Below, piece after piece: positions 52,586-61,539 of a stretch of 64,000 nucleotides of DNA. A program made the position numbers and the translations under genes. A model generated the notes under the pieces. The model did no database searches. It was not told the DNA's origin and saw only the letters and a program-made list of their open reading frames with translations. Each line of letters starts with the position of its first letter. The first letter of the stretch is position 1. This stretch comes from Gracilibacillus timonensis (GTDB lineage Bacteria; Bacillota; Bacilli; Bacillales; Amphibacillaceae): NCBI RefSeq assembly GCF_900086715.1, contig NZ_FLKH01000007.1, forward strand, positions 46,798 through 110,797, in the 5' to 3' direction.

Positions 52586-53229
52586 AGTTTGATAAAAAAG
52601 TATCGGTGTAAAAATTTCGCCCCGATATACATCATCAAGACGGTGAATGAATAAACAAGAACTAATCCCAATACATGTTTTAATACCACTGTATCACTCA
52701 CACTTTGTGCTATGATATACCCCATGGCTGGCGCGACATCCAATAGCCCATAATATTTGCTTTGGTTGCTCGCTTTCCTTTCTTTCATAGGATCACCGCT
52801 GTATTTATCGAATTGGTATTTTACCATAATATAGCCTAGCAAGAGAATACTTATATGGATCAAAATATAATAAATAACCGAGGTGATATGTAAGTTATAA
52901 TAGGACATGCCTTGTACCATGATCCATAAAGAAATAGCACCAAGTAATCCCCATACCCCTAAAAACAAAACCGTCTCTAACTGGGTAGAATAGGGATTCT
53001 TGATGACCAGCCTCGCTCCCCATAAATGGAGAATCACAATAAAGGGCAGGACCATCCATAAGAACTCCATTTTATAGATACTTAACAATCCCAAGATTAA
53101 TGCCAAATCATATATACAAAACATCATGGTAACAATACCAAACTTCACTTGGTCAACCTCAACAAATGACAAGTGGAATTTGATATGTTGCGCTAATTTT
53201 TGATGCCTTGTTTCCGGGTCTATTTTCAT
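52537..53229 (-). CDS. Six-helix membrane protein, C-terminus replaced by IS end
   Basis: A 230-residue integral membrane protein with six hydrophobic segments (LGLLSIYKMEFLWMVLPFIVILHLW and so on), of no family I recognise. The last dozen codons (from about QKTPTSRNV) are encoded by the right end hairpin of the adjacent IS605-like element, so the native C-terminus has been lost or altered. The start lies after a GGTGGTAGA binding site. Confidence 0.7.
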   Translation of the reverse strand: MKIDPETRHQKLAQHIKFHLSFVEVDQVKFGIVTMMFCIYDLALILGLLSIYKMEFLWMVLPFIVILHLWGARLVIKNPYSTQLETVLFLGVWGLLGAISLWIMVQGMSYYNLHITSVIYYILIHISILLLGYIMVKYQFDKYSGDPMKERKASNQSKYYGLLDVAPAMGYIIAQSVSDTVVLKHVLGLVLVYSFTVLMMYIGAKFLHRYFFIKLRQKTPTSRNVKGIAQ

Positions 53230-53406
53230 TCTACCACCTCTATATTACTGCTGTTTTCTTTTATATCATAATGAAAAATCATTTGCTAAACAACCAAACG
53301 ATAAATAGCATACCTGTCATTATCTTACCAATCATTTACCCTTGACTAAAGTTAGTTGGTTATGCTTTAATAAAACACATTTAACCGGAGATAGGAGATG
53401 AGGAAA

Positions 53407-53931
53407 ATGTATCAGTTAGTCAAACCTTCGTTAGCCTATGTCGAGCAAATTGCTGCCTATAAAGAAAGCTTTCAACAGCATAATGAAAAAATGCATGGCT
53501 CTAACTTTCTTTCAAAGGCTGATTCCATTGAACAATGGATCAAGGACGTGGATATCTTTTGGGATAAAGCAACCGTACCTGAAGGGTTAGCACCGTGTGG
53601 GACTTGGATTCTCATTCGAGAAAGTGATCAACAGTTATTAGGGATTTCCAATCTTCGCTTCGAGTTAAGTACCGTTTTTTTGCAACAATATGCTGGACAT
53701 ATCGGTTATTCGATTAAACCAACGGAAAGAGGACAGGGATATGGTACTAAAATACTGGAGCTAACACTAAAAGAAGCTCAGAAAAAAGCAATAGCTGAGG
53801 TGCTTCTGATCTGCGGTGATGATAATATTTCCTCTGCCAAAGTAATTGAAGCTAATAACGGAAAACTTGAAAAGAAGGTATGGGATGAGGTAGATGAGGA
53901 ATGGATAAGAAGGTATTGGATTGCCCTTTGA
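53407..53931 (+). CDS. GNAT-family N-acetyltransferase
   Basis: About 174 residues of the RimJ/RimL-like GNAT group: AGHIGYSIKPTERGQGYGTKILELTLKEA carries the Q/R-x-x-G-x-G/A acetyl-CoA loop (RGQGYG), and NISSAKVIEANNGKLEKK is the usual motif B. Substrate unknown. ATG at 53398 or 53407 both possible; AGGAG is 9 bases before 53407. Confidence 0.88.
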   Translation: MYQLVKPSLAYVEQIAAYKESFQQHNEKMHGSNFLSKADSIEQWIKDVDIFWDKATVPEGLAPCGTWILIRESDQQLLGISNLRFELSTVFLQQYAGHIGYSIKPTERGQGYGTKILELTLKEAQKKAIAEVLLICGDDNISSAKVIEANNGKLEKKVWDEVDEEWIRRYWIAL

Positions 53932-53974
53932 TAGATAATCTGTCAAAGGGGCACCTTCTCCATATAACCAACGT

Positions 53975-54436
53975 TCAAAGCAACCTGTCTTTTTGCTTTG
54001 CGCTAGCTTCCATACTTGCTCCAATGGCCACTCCCATCGCCACCCCAATTGGTATTCCAATTGCCAGATTATCGTACACTGCACCGAATGAAACGCCTAA
54101 TGCGATTCCGATACTCATGTAAACGCCAGTGTAATATCCTTTCGTTACTAGTTGATGCCGCTTCATCAAATGAGAGGTGATCTTGTTCACTTTTTGCTTA
54201 TGTATTTTGATATCTTCTTCTGTCAGTTGATCTATTCGTTCATTCAATAGCGTCAGGTGGTCACTTAGCTCGTCTACATATTGATAACATTGCTCACACT
54301 CTGCCGAAAAGGAGTCCAGTCGATGAATCACACGTACACACTTATCCAATTCTAATTTCGTCACCAAATTCTCATCAGCTGCAGATCGGATATTTTCCAG
54401 AATGGCCATAAGCTCTTGCCCCCGCTGATTCTCCAT
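53975..54436 (-). CDS. Coiled-coil protein with C-terminal glycine zipper
   Basis: A 153-residue protein: a helical, acidic N-terminal part (about 1-100, predicted coiled coil; LNERIDQLTEEDIKIHKQKVNK), then a glycine-zipper membrane segment with GxxxG spacing (MSIGIALGVSFGAVYDNLAIGIPIGVA, then MGVAIGA). Start set at the ATG 54436 (GGGGG seven bases upstream). Function unknown; glycine-zipper segments commonly oligomerise in membranes. Confidence 0.7.
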   Translation of the reverse strand: MENQRGQELMAILENIRSAADENLVTKLELDKCVRVIHRLDSFSAECEQCYQYVDELSDHLTLLNERIDQLTEEDIKIHKQKVNKITSHLMKRHQLVTKGYYTGVYMSIGIALGVSFGAVYDNLAIGIPIGVAMGVAIGASMEASAKQKDRLL

Positions 54437-54637
54437 CACACAACCCCCTTGGTTTATATAGAGCGTTATCTCCACCTTTTCCTATATATTCTATTCCCAC
54501 TTCATCTCGGTCTAAACCAACCATTTTTGAGATGACGACCGTTTTTACGGCTTCCCCTCGAATTTTGGTCGTCATTCCAAACCATAATTTGCTTTACCGG
54601 GCTAGCTATTAATAACTAACAGCTAACCCTGGTGAAT

Positions 54638-56539
54638 TTACTTGCGATGTTTCCGGATTTCTTTCTCTACCTTACGCAATGCCTTTTTCGAACCCCGTTC
54701 TAAATCACGTTGCATTTTGCGCGTGGAATAATCGGTAAACAAGGCATCCAAATCATAGCCGGCTGGATATAAGTCCTCAGCCTTTAATTCAAGTGCTAGC
54801 CTTTTTACATTTACCTCGATCCATTCCCTTTGATAGAGAACAACAACATTTTGAAATTGGTCCATGCCTTGGTAGACAATCCCGACATCATCATATTCAA
54901 GCAACCGGACTCGGTCACCTTTGGCATAATCTGCATAAACTTTGGACTGTTGTTTTACTTGCTTAGGCTTTCTCCGCTTATCTTCGCTTATCTTATCTAA
55001 CGAATAGCCCTTACCATCGATATACTGTTGCGCCTTTTGCAATACCTGCTCTTCAATATCCATCTTTCTAGCAATCCAAAGGGCATTACTCTCTCCTGAT
55101 TTCCCCTGAATCAATTGGTACAATGGCTCTAATGTCTCACTGTTAAAACGCATGGCGGCATTCATAAAATCTGGATGTCTTTCGGAAAAACGCTTAATCT
55201 CGCCATAATGAGTAGTGGCCACTGTTATACAACCTTGCTGGTAGACAGATTCTAAAATAGCTATGGCCAAGGCGGCACCTTCATTTGGCTCCGTTCCACT
55301 GCCAATTTCATCAAATAGTAATAAGCTATGATTGTTAGCCTCTTTGAGAATACTAGAAATCTGATACATATGTGAAGAAAAAGTACTTAAAGCATTCTCC
55401 ATGCTTTGGTTATCACCGATATCGACAAAAATTTGCTCGAATAAAGAAATCTCTGTTCCTTTGGCAGCACTAATATGCAATCCTGACATGACAGCTAGTG
55501 TTAAAAGCCCAATCGTCTTTAACACAACTGTCTTTCCTCCCGCATTAGGGCCTGTAATAATCAGACTGCGAAAATCTTTTCCAATCTCACAATCGAGCGG
55601 CACGACTTCTCCGGGTAATAGCGGATGTTTTCCGCCTACAATTTGAACGTAGCCATGATCATTCAATGCAGGTTCGATGCCATCTATCTGTTTACTAAAT
55701 TTTGCTTTGGCAAAAACCAGATCATATTGACCAATCAACTCCATATTAATTTTGATTTCTTGGATATGTTCTAAAATCAGCCCCGTTAGTCCAGCCAAAA
55801 TTTGATATTCCTCCATCGATTCCTCCACCTTTAATGTGGCAAATGTCGCATTCAACTTTGCGACGGCTGTTGGCTCGATAAAAACAGTGGAACCTTTGGC
55901 AGATACATCCACAATCGCACCCTCCACTCGCTGCTTATAAGCTGCTTTAATAGGTACGGTATAACGGTCGTCCTTCTTACTGATAAACGCCTCTTGAATG
56001 TACTGTTTATTCGAGCTATTTCTTAAAAATTTATTTAAACGCTCTTCAATTTTCTGTTCGGTAGTAGCGATACTGCTACGAATTCGTTTGAGCTCTTTAC
56101 TAGCTGATGATTGAATTCGATTCCCCTTAACCGTATATTGAATCTCCTCTTCCACACTGCTGAACTCTGTCATCGACTGGGCATAAGACGATAAAACCGG
56201 TGCAAGATATTCCTTATCCAGCATATAGGTTTTTATTTTTCTACAGCCTCTTAGGAAATCTGATATTTCAATAAGCTGCGATGGGTCTAGCATTTCTCCC
56301 TTTTCTAAGCTTTGTACGATTGGCTGGATATGAGCAACCCCTTGAAATGGCACGCGGCTATTGGTATTCAGTATCGTTACCGCTTCAGTGGTTTCATGTA
56401 AGCGATGGCTGACAATGTTCATCTTAGCGCTTGGTGTTAGCTTATCGATCAACTGTCTCCCTAAACCGCTAACGCAGAATGATTTGACTCTATCTTTTAA
56501 CTCGTTATATTGCAATTTTTCAAATGTGGTTGGATTCAT
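54638..56539 (-). CDS. MutS2-like ATPase without Smr domain
   Basis: A 633-residue MutS-family protein: core and lever regions at 1-280, Walker A GPNAGGKT (330-337), Walker B LLLFDEIG (406-413), and TTHYGEIK. The ordinary MutS2/RqcU is about 785 residues and ends in a KOW and a Smr nuclease domain; here the protein ends after a basic helical tail (DLERGSKKALRKVEKEIRKHRK) and lacks the Smr motif. It is thus a paralogue that can bind branched DNA or collided ribosomes but not cut through Smr. Ends of the gene flanked by gaps. Confidence 0.85.
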   Translation of the reverse strand: MNPTTFEKLQYNELKDRVKSFCVSGLGRQLIDKLTPSAKMNIVSHRLHETTEAVTILNTNSRVPFQGVAHIQPIVQSLEKGEMLDPSQLIEISDFLRGCRKIKTYMLDKEYLAPVLSSYAQSMTEFSSVEEEIQYTVKGNRIQSSASKELKRIRSSIATTEQKIEERLNKFLRNSSNKQYIQEAFISKKDDRYTVPIKAAYKQRVEGAIVDVSAKGSTVFIEPTAVAKLNATFATLKVEESMEEYQILAGLTGLILEHIQEIKINMELIGQYDLVFAKAKFSKQIDGIEPALNDHGYVQIVGGKHPLLPGEVVPLDCEIGKDFRSLIITGPNAGGKTVVLKTIGLLTLAVMSGLHISAAKGTEISLFEQIFVDIGDNQSMENALSTFSSHMYQISSILKEANNHSLLLFDEIGSGTEPNEGAALAIAILESVYQQGCITVATTHYGEIKRFSERHPDFMNAAMRFNSETLEPLYQLIQGKSGESNALWIARKMDIEEQVLQKAQQYIDGKGYSLDKISEDKRRKPKQVKQQSKVYADYAKGDRVRLLEYDDVGIVYQGMDQFQNVVVLYQREWIEVNVKRLALELKAEDLYPAGYDLDALFTDYSTRKMQRDLERGSKKALRKVEKEIRKHRK

Positions 56540-57270
56540 ATTCGATTCTCCTCATGTATGATTTTACGTTCATAGATGAAGATACCTACTCGTTAGATTT
56601 CAATAGGACCATGTTGACCGACAAAGCGTAGAACGCTCAGAACCAAAAATAGCTATCTTCGACAAACAGCGTTATTATTTTCTAACCATAAAAAAACCAC
56701 GGGGATACCGTAGCTCGCTGGCATGAAGTGAAAGGATAGACTCATCCCTTTCATCTGTTCATTACGAATGCTTTTGTAGGTATCTTCATAATAGGGCGAA
56801 ATAAATAACCACAACAAAATCAAGAACCGCTATTTGCGTATTCCCTATTTGTTCCAGTATTCATTTCATGTTTTATTTTTCCTATTTAGAAGCTACCGCA
56901 CTCACAAAATGCACCTCATTTTTTATTTGTCGATGATTCATTGAAAACTAACGTGTGGACATTATTATATGATAATGTGCTGGGAAAGTAAAGCTATGGA
57001 GTCTTAAGCACCTTTGAATGGTGAATAAATAAAAAGATAAAGTGAAATGGACATCAATGAGAGTCTTTCATGACCATTGATGTGGTAGCGAAATTTATCA
57101 GTGTTCGTTCTTCCCATTTTAACTCCTTCTAATTCTCTCCAATGGCAAACAACATCATTCATTTTATTTTTATAAGTTTATATACCTAGTCTTTTTCGCT
57201 TTATTATATTACTTTTTATTGTAAATATGATAAAATAGAATTATGAAAATCGATAAAAATGGAGAAGATA
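56540..57270. other. Gene-free region upstream of MutS2-like and DUF3990-like genes
   Basis: About 730 AT-rich bases. The only structure found is a perfect 14-bp inverted repeat at 56576-56589 and 56776-56789. No reading frame has a binding site or family match. Confidence 0.55.
56576..56789. repeat. 14-bp perfect inverted repeat bounding 214 bp
   Basis: ATGAAGATACCTAC (56576-56589) and GTAGGTATCTTCAT (56776-56789). The interior codes for nothing recognisable. Size and perfect ends recall a miniature mobile element, but no flanking target duplication was found. Confidence 0.45.
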
Positions 57271-57906
57271 ATGTCCTACCAATTTAACCCACCAAATAAA
57301 GTTTATCATGCAACTCTCTTTAAGCATTTTGAATCAATCCAAAACAATGTATTAATTGAGAATTTAGAGATAACATATAACGCAGATTTTGGAAGAGGAT
57401 TCTACACTACTACGAATAAAATACAAGCCGTGCAAAGAGCGAGAGATATCCAAAAGAAGTTTACCAAACCAGGAGAAAAAGTGACCAAACAAAATCGTGG
57501 AATCATAATTTCCTTTGATTTGAATCAGGATCTATTGTATACTTTAGGAAAGTATAGATATAAAGTATTTGATTCAATTAATGAAGATTGGGCACGTTTT
57601 ATTGTAAAAAACAGACTATGGAACAGTAAAGTTGGTCTTTCGCATTCATATTATTGGACTTATGGGGGAATGGCAGATGGAAGTTCCCTTATGAGATTGT
57701 GTAAAATGTATTACGAAGGAAGATTAAACTTAAACGATCTTCTATATGGTTTTGACGAAGATGGAGAATATCAAAACGGAATTCAACCATTTAGAAATAA
57801 TTATAACCAATTAGTTTTCCACAAAGAACATTTTGCAAACCAAGTATTGTTAAATCCTCAATATGATCTTTATAGAGAAAGAAATGTTATTAAACAGAAA
57901 GGATGA
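57271..57906 (+). CDS. DUF3990-like protein (putative ADP-ribosyltransferase fold)
   Basis: A 211-residue soluble protein with the pattern of DUF3990 (an ART-like fold): KVYHATLFKHFESIQ near the N-terminus (His-site), NADFGRGFYTTTNKIQAVQRAR (the FGRGFYxT strand with Gln-Ala), and NEDWARFIVKNR. The coding sequence is strongly AT-rich with AGA/ATA codons, unlike its neighbours, suggesting transfer. GGAG six bases before the ATG. The gene overlaps or touches a small partner gene, the arrangement of toxin/antitoxin or two-gene defence modules. Activity unproven. Confidence 0.65.
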   Translation: MSYQFNPPNKVYHATLFKHFESIQNNVLIENLEITYNADFGRGFYTTTNKIQAVQRARDIQKKFTKPGEKVTKQNRGIIISFDLNQDLLYTLGKYRYKVFDSINEDWARFIVKNRLWNSKVGLSHSYYWTYGGMADGSSLMRLCKMYYEGRLNLNDLLYGFDEDGEYQNGIQPFRNNYNQLVFHKEHFANQVLLNPQYDLYRERNVIKQKG

Positions 57907-57911
57907 TAACT

Positions 57912-58145
57912 GTGAAAAGACTAAGTAAAGCTGACCAGTGGTTAGTGGAAGAGATTATGACAAATTTAGTAAAAAATTATGATATTACAGCCGAAAAGGC
58001 CGAGAAGATTATGAAAAATTCCAGTTTTTATCCTTTACTTTTGGACAGTCCTGAATTTGTGCATCATGAAGACCCCATGTCTTGGGTTGATACTATTGCC
58101 GAACAAAACGATTTACCCACACTAAGCCAACTGACTTATCATTAA
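57912..58145 (+). CDS. Small partner of the DUF3990-like gene
   Basis: A 77-residue protein, MKRLSKADQWLVEEIMTN then VKNYDITAEKAEKIMKNSSFYPLLLDSPEFVHHEDPMSWVDTIAEQ. It recalls, without strong identity, the DUF3791-type small partners of DUF3990 genes. GTG 57912 has AAAGG nine bases upstream; an ATG at 57903 overlaps the preceding stop by 4 bases and is the alternative. Likely co-translated, possibly the antitoxin/immunity partner; this is inference from gene order. Confidence 0.6.
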   Translation: MKRLSKADQWLVEEIMTNLVKNYDITAEKAEKIMKNSSFYPLLLDSPEFVHHEDPMSWVDTIAEQNDLPTLSQLTYH

Positions 58146-58218
58146 TTTTTTAGTTTTCGCTCTCACAATGATGAAATGATTATAAATAACGGAATACGAG
58201 TAACTTCACGTAGATCAC

Positions 58219-58254
58219 TAAAGTCTCTTCATCCATACGGAGAGACTTTTTATT
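58219..58254 (+). terminator. Terminator of the DUF3990-like module
   Basis: AAAGTCTCT (58220-58228) pairs with AGAGACTTT (58241-58249), followed by a TTTATT run on the plus strand. Confidence 0.8.
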
Positions 58255-58719
58255 ATACTTAAAATTCCTGTAGTATATAGCTTTTTGGTCCTTATAGATA
58301 TTTATGTATTCTGAAGCTTGCAACAGGATATTTTTCTGTTCACCCTTTTCTTACTACAAAAACTCTCCTTAAATAAACTGGTTACTTAAGGGGATGTTAT
58401 TAGTAAATGATCACGAAAAATCTTTACTACTTTGAGATACACACCATAATTCATATAACTATCTAAGATATCCCCTTGTTAGCGAGTATATATTCCAGGG
58501 ATTCGGCAAGGGCCGCCGACTAAAACCACAACATACTGTACGTCGAAAGTTCAAGCCAGAGACCACTTGTCCATCAGATTGACTTCTGCATTTCCCACAG
58601 GACGTTGACAACCTTAGCAAAAGTTTTCCTATTTTGTCAACGGAGAATTCGAGGCGTCATTTTTGAAAACCCTCTATTATTATGAGAAAGCTCGGACCCA
58701 TCGGGCACATCTTCTTATA
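58255..58719. other. Gene-free stretch between the DUF3990-like module and the beta-xylosidase
   Basis: About 465 bases with no supported reading frame. Contains the hairpin at 58603-58642; otherwise I see nothing identifiable. The GC content rises in 58500-58640 relative to the left part, which may mark an old insertion. Confidence 0.45.
58603..58642. repeat. Hairpin in the gap before the beta-xylosidase
   Basis: CGTTGACAA (58603-58611) and TTGTCAACG (58634-58642), perfect 9-bp arms. No T-run; may be an element relic or a weak terminator for the minus-strand xylosidase gene. Confidence 0.4.
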
Positions 58720-60639
58720 TCACCCCCAGATTTTCAGCTTATTCTCACCTGCCTGCAAAGCTTGCAACGGACCACAGACCTTTGTGATAGCTTCCCCAGT
58801 CAGGTCGGTATCGACAGTCAGGGCGCTACCATCTGGATTCTCGAATTCTGCATCGACTAGACGTACACGCCCTAAGGTTTCGCTGGAATGTATTTGCGGG
58901 GTTTTTTGCGCAAATTCTTCAGGTAGTGTAATCGTCACATATACCCCATCTGCTTCCCGACTCACCGTAAGTTGCGGATCATATGTCATCACCAGAGCAT
59001 CCTGTTCTTTGGCAAAGGCAGTCGCTTGATTCCAATAGATGTTATTTTCAATGTAGACAGGGTCTTTTACTTGCAAAAATTTATCCACATCGGTTGGAGC
59101 GTCCTCCTGTATTTCAGTAATGTAATCCTCCAAGCTAGTGTGGTGACCGTCATAACTGCTGGTGCCACAATATTCTGCCTCGGCTCTCCCGATAAACATA
59201 TTATTATAGTAACGATCATCACCACCGTATACTACTGCATACCCTTTGACTTTCGTGCTGTGTTCTAGATGATATGGTGTTGCCCGATCGCGCACATCCC
59301 AATGATCAATATTACCAGCAATCAAATTATTGATGTACGCACCACCTTGTGCAAGATTTCGCAAAGCAAAACGGGAAGCAAAGATATTATTTTCTACTAA
59401 GTAAGGACCATGCGATACCTCTACAAAGAAGTCCAAGCCATTGTCATAGAAGATGTTTTGACGAATACGAGTACCTTGAGTCTGCCAGTCCAGCCATGTT
59501 CCACACGAACAGTCATGGATATGATTGTGACGAATCTCTACATCAATAGCAGCATGCAATTTTATCCCAGCGATTTCCCAGCCACGAAACTCCCTTTTCA
59601 TCGACATATCATGGATATGATTATCGTATATTTTGGAGAAAACACAGCCAAGATGACCAACAATCCCATTCTGTCCACAGTCATAGATATGATTACGACG
59701 AACGATATGACTGCCAATTCGCTCCTTACTCCATCCCTGATCTTCTGCTGTAAAAACAGACTCCAACTGATAAGTATAGCCAGGCTTATCCAATCGATGA
59801 CCATAATAATTGTCACCAGATTCAGCAACTTTCCCTAGACTGATCGCAGAACACTTGGCGTTATGAATAACATTGTCTTCTATAATCCAGCCCTTACTCC
59901 AGCGAGGACCTATCATGCCTGGCTGGTCACCAGTTGGTGGTGCCCACGGGCAAGCAGCATGACAAATTTCGAAACCGCGTAGAATAATATAATCTCGGCC
60001 ATTTGTTTCTGGATAAAAACAAGCCGGTCTAACATTGATTTCAATTAATTCCTCGTTTGGATCATATTCTTGGAAATTAGCAAAAATCGTGGTATGTGTT
60101 TCGTCTACTTCAGCAAACCACGTATATTGCATACGTTCCGGATAACGCTCCTCTACATCGACAAATACAAAAAATTCCTCGACCGTATCCCGGCTTTCTG
60201 GTGTCTCCACCTTTTCCCGAGATGTCGTTTCATACATCGCTTGACCATTCAAGTACACTTCTCCCAGATGCACATCGCGATCTTTAGCCGAGGACAGCCA
60301 GTCACCCCAGACTAATTGATCAAACGGATTAAACTCCCCGAACCATGCATTAGGAATTTCTTTTTTCCATGTTGTCCCGGTTACCTTTTCCCAAGCAGTC
60401 ACGGCTTCCGAACCTTTGATGACAGCCTTTTCACCTGGTGCGGTCTGATAAGTGATTGGCCGCCTTTCACTTAAACCTCCATGACGTGGTCGCACCCACT
60501 CTCGATATTCTCCTTCATGGACAATAATCGTATCGCCAACCTGAGCAACCTCTGCCGCTTGCTGAATCTCTAAAAAGGGTTGTTCTGTCGTTCCTGAGTT
60601 AGAGATTGAGCCATTTTTCGCTACATGATATTCTGTCAT
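58720..60639 (-). CDS. GH120 beta-xylosidase
   Basis: A 639-residue cytoplasmic right-handed beta-helix enzyme matching the GH120 family founded by XylC of Thermoanaerobacterium: EYHVAKNGSISNSGT start, GDTIIVHEGEYREWVRP, FGEFNPFDQLVWGDW, PWAPPTGDQPGMIGP, GYAVVYGGDDRYYNNMFIG. Catalytic residues align as Asp384 in TWLDW and Glu407 in FVEVSHG, 23 apart as in XylC (Asp382, Glu405). It should release xylose from short xylo-oligosaccharides. Start has AAGGGATA upstream. Divergent from an AraC regulator, so induced by sugar. Confidence 0.9.
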   Translation of the reverse strand: MTEYHVAKNGSISNSGTTEQPFLEIQQAAEVAQVGDTIIVHEGEYREWVRPRHGGLSERRPITYQTAPGEKAVIKGSEAVTAWEKVTGTTWKKEIPNAWFGEFNPFDQLVWGDWLSSAKDRDVHLGEVYLNGQAMYETTSREKVETPESRDTVEEFFVFVDVEERYPERMQYTWFAEVDETHTTIFANFQEYDPNEELIEINVRPACFYPETNGRDYIILRGFEICHAACPWAPPTGDQPGMIGPRWSKGWIIEDNVIHNAKCSAISLGKVAESGDNYYGHRLDKPGYTYQLESVFTAEDQGWSKERIGSHIVRRNHIYDCGQNGIVGHLGCVFSKIYDNHIHDMSMKREFRGWEIAGIKLHAAIDVEIRHNHIHDCSCGTWLDWQTQGTRIRQNIFYDNGLDFFVEVSHGPYLVENNIFASRFALRNLAQGGAYINNLIAGNIDHWDVRDRATPYHLEHSTKVKGYAVVYGGDDRYYNNMFIGRAEAEYCGTSSYDGHHTSLEDYITEIQEDAPTDVDKFLQVKDPVYIENNIYWNQATAFAKEQDALVMTYDPQLTVSREADGVYVTITLPEEFAQKTPQIHSSETLGRVRLVDAEFENPDGSALTVDTDLTGEAITKVCGPLQALQAGENKLKIWG

Positions 60640-60759
60640 TATCCCTTCACCTCTTCTACTAAATTATTCTTTCATCTCTTTTTATTGTAGACTGAAACCG
60701 TTATAATAGATAGAGGAAGAATCGTCTTCAAATAGACAAAATTCGTCTTGGAGGTTATG

Positions 60760-61539
60760 ATGTATTTTTTTCAAAACTATGGATCCGAAAAAGAAACCTT
60801 GTTTCATGTCATTCAAATCAAAGGAGAAAGTTTCCCTTCTCATTTCCATCGTGCCTATGAAGTATTATTAGTTTTGGAAGGAAACTTACAGGTGACCATT
60901 GACGGGGAAAGCCATCCATTAAAAAAAGGAGAAGCTGCTTTTATTTTCAGTAATCAAATACATAGTTTTCAGGCCGAGCCCAATACCCAGATAGGTGTTT
61001 TAATCGCTGCACCAGAGGTGATTCCCGATTTTCATCAGACTTATCAACAGCAAAGGCCGGCCTCTAATATTATTCAAGATGTTGGTGGAACATCTTGGTT
61101 CAGTCTGACAATGGGAGTGTATCGTGTCAAAGCATTGTTATATACGCTGTGCGATCTCTTAGTGCAACAGACGTCGTTTAAACCGATTGCGGATTCTGAA
61201 AAAAGCGAGCTGCTGCACCAAATGATTAGCTGGATGATGTCCCATTACCAACGTCATTGTACACTAAAGCAATTGGCAGCTGAACTCGCTTATGATTACA
61301 AATATCTATCCAAGGTTTTTAAACAAGGAACCGGGATGGGTTTCAACGAATATGTCAATACGTTGCGAATCCTTAAAGCACAGGAGTTGCTGGCTGATAC
61401 AGATCTGTCTGTCCAAACCATCGCCCATCAATGCGGTTATGAATCGATTCGCAGTTTTCATCGAAATTACCAGCAGATCACTGGAACCTTTCCAAGTGAA
61501 ATGCGAAGTAGTTTAAAAACTAAGGACTTTCTCCATTAA
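60760..61539 (+). CDS. AraC-family regulator with cupin sensor domain
   Basis: About 259 residues: N-terminal AraC-binding cupin (SFPSHFHRAYEVLLVLEGNLQVTI, KKGEAAFIFSNQIHSF) and C-terminal double HTH (LKQLAAELAYDYKYLSKVFKQ then VQTIAHQCGYESIRSFHRNYQQITGTFPSE). Divergent from the GH120 gene, so it should regulate that gene and perhaps the deacetylase. ATG at 60760 has GGAGG five bases upstream. Confidence 0.93.
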   Translation: MYFFQNYGSEKETLFHVIQIKGESFPSHFHRAYEVLLVLEGNLQVTIDGESHPLKKGEAAFIFSNQIHSFQAEPNTQIGVLIAAPEVIPDFHQTYQQQRPASNIIQDVGGTSWFSLTMGVYRVKALLYTLCDLLVQQTSFKPIADSEKSELLHQMISWMMSHYQRHCTLKQLAAELAYDYKYLSKVFKQGTGMGFNEYVNTLRILKAQELLADTDLSVQTIAHQCGYESIRSFHRNYQQITGTFPSEMRSSLKTKDFLH

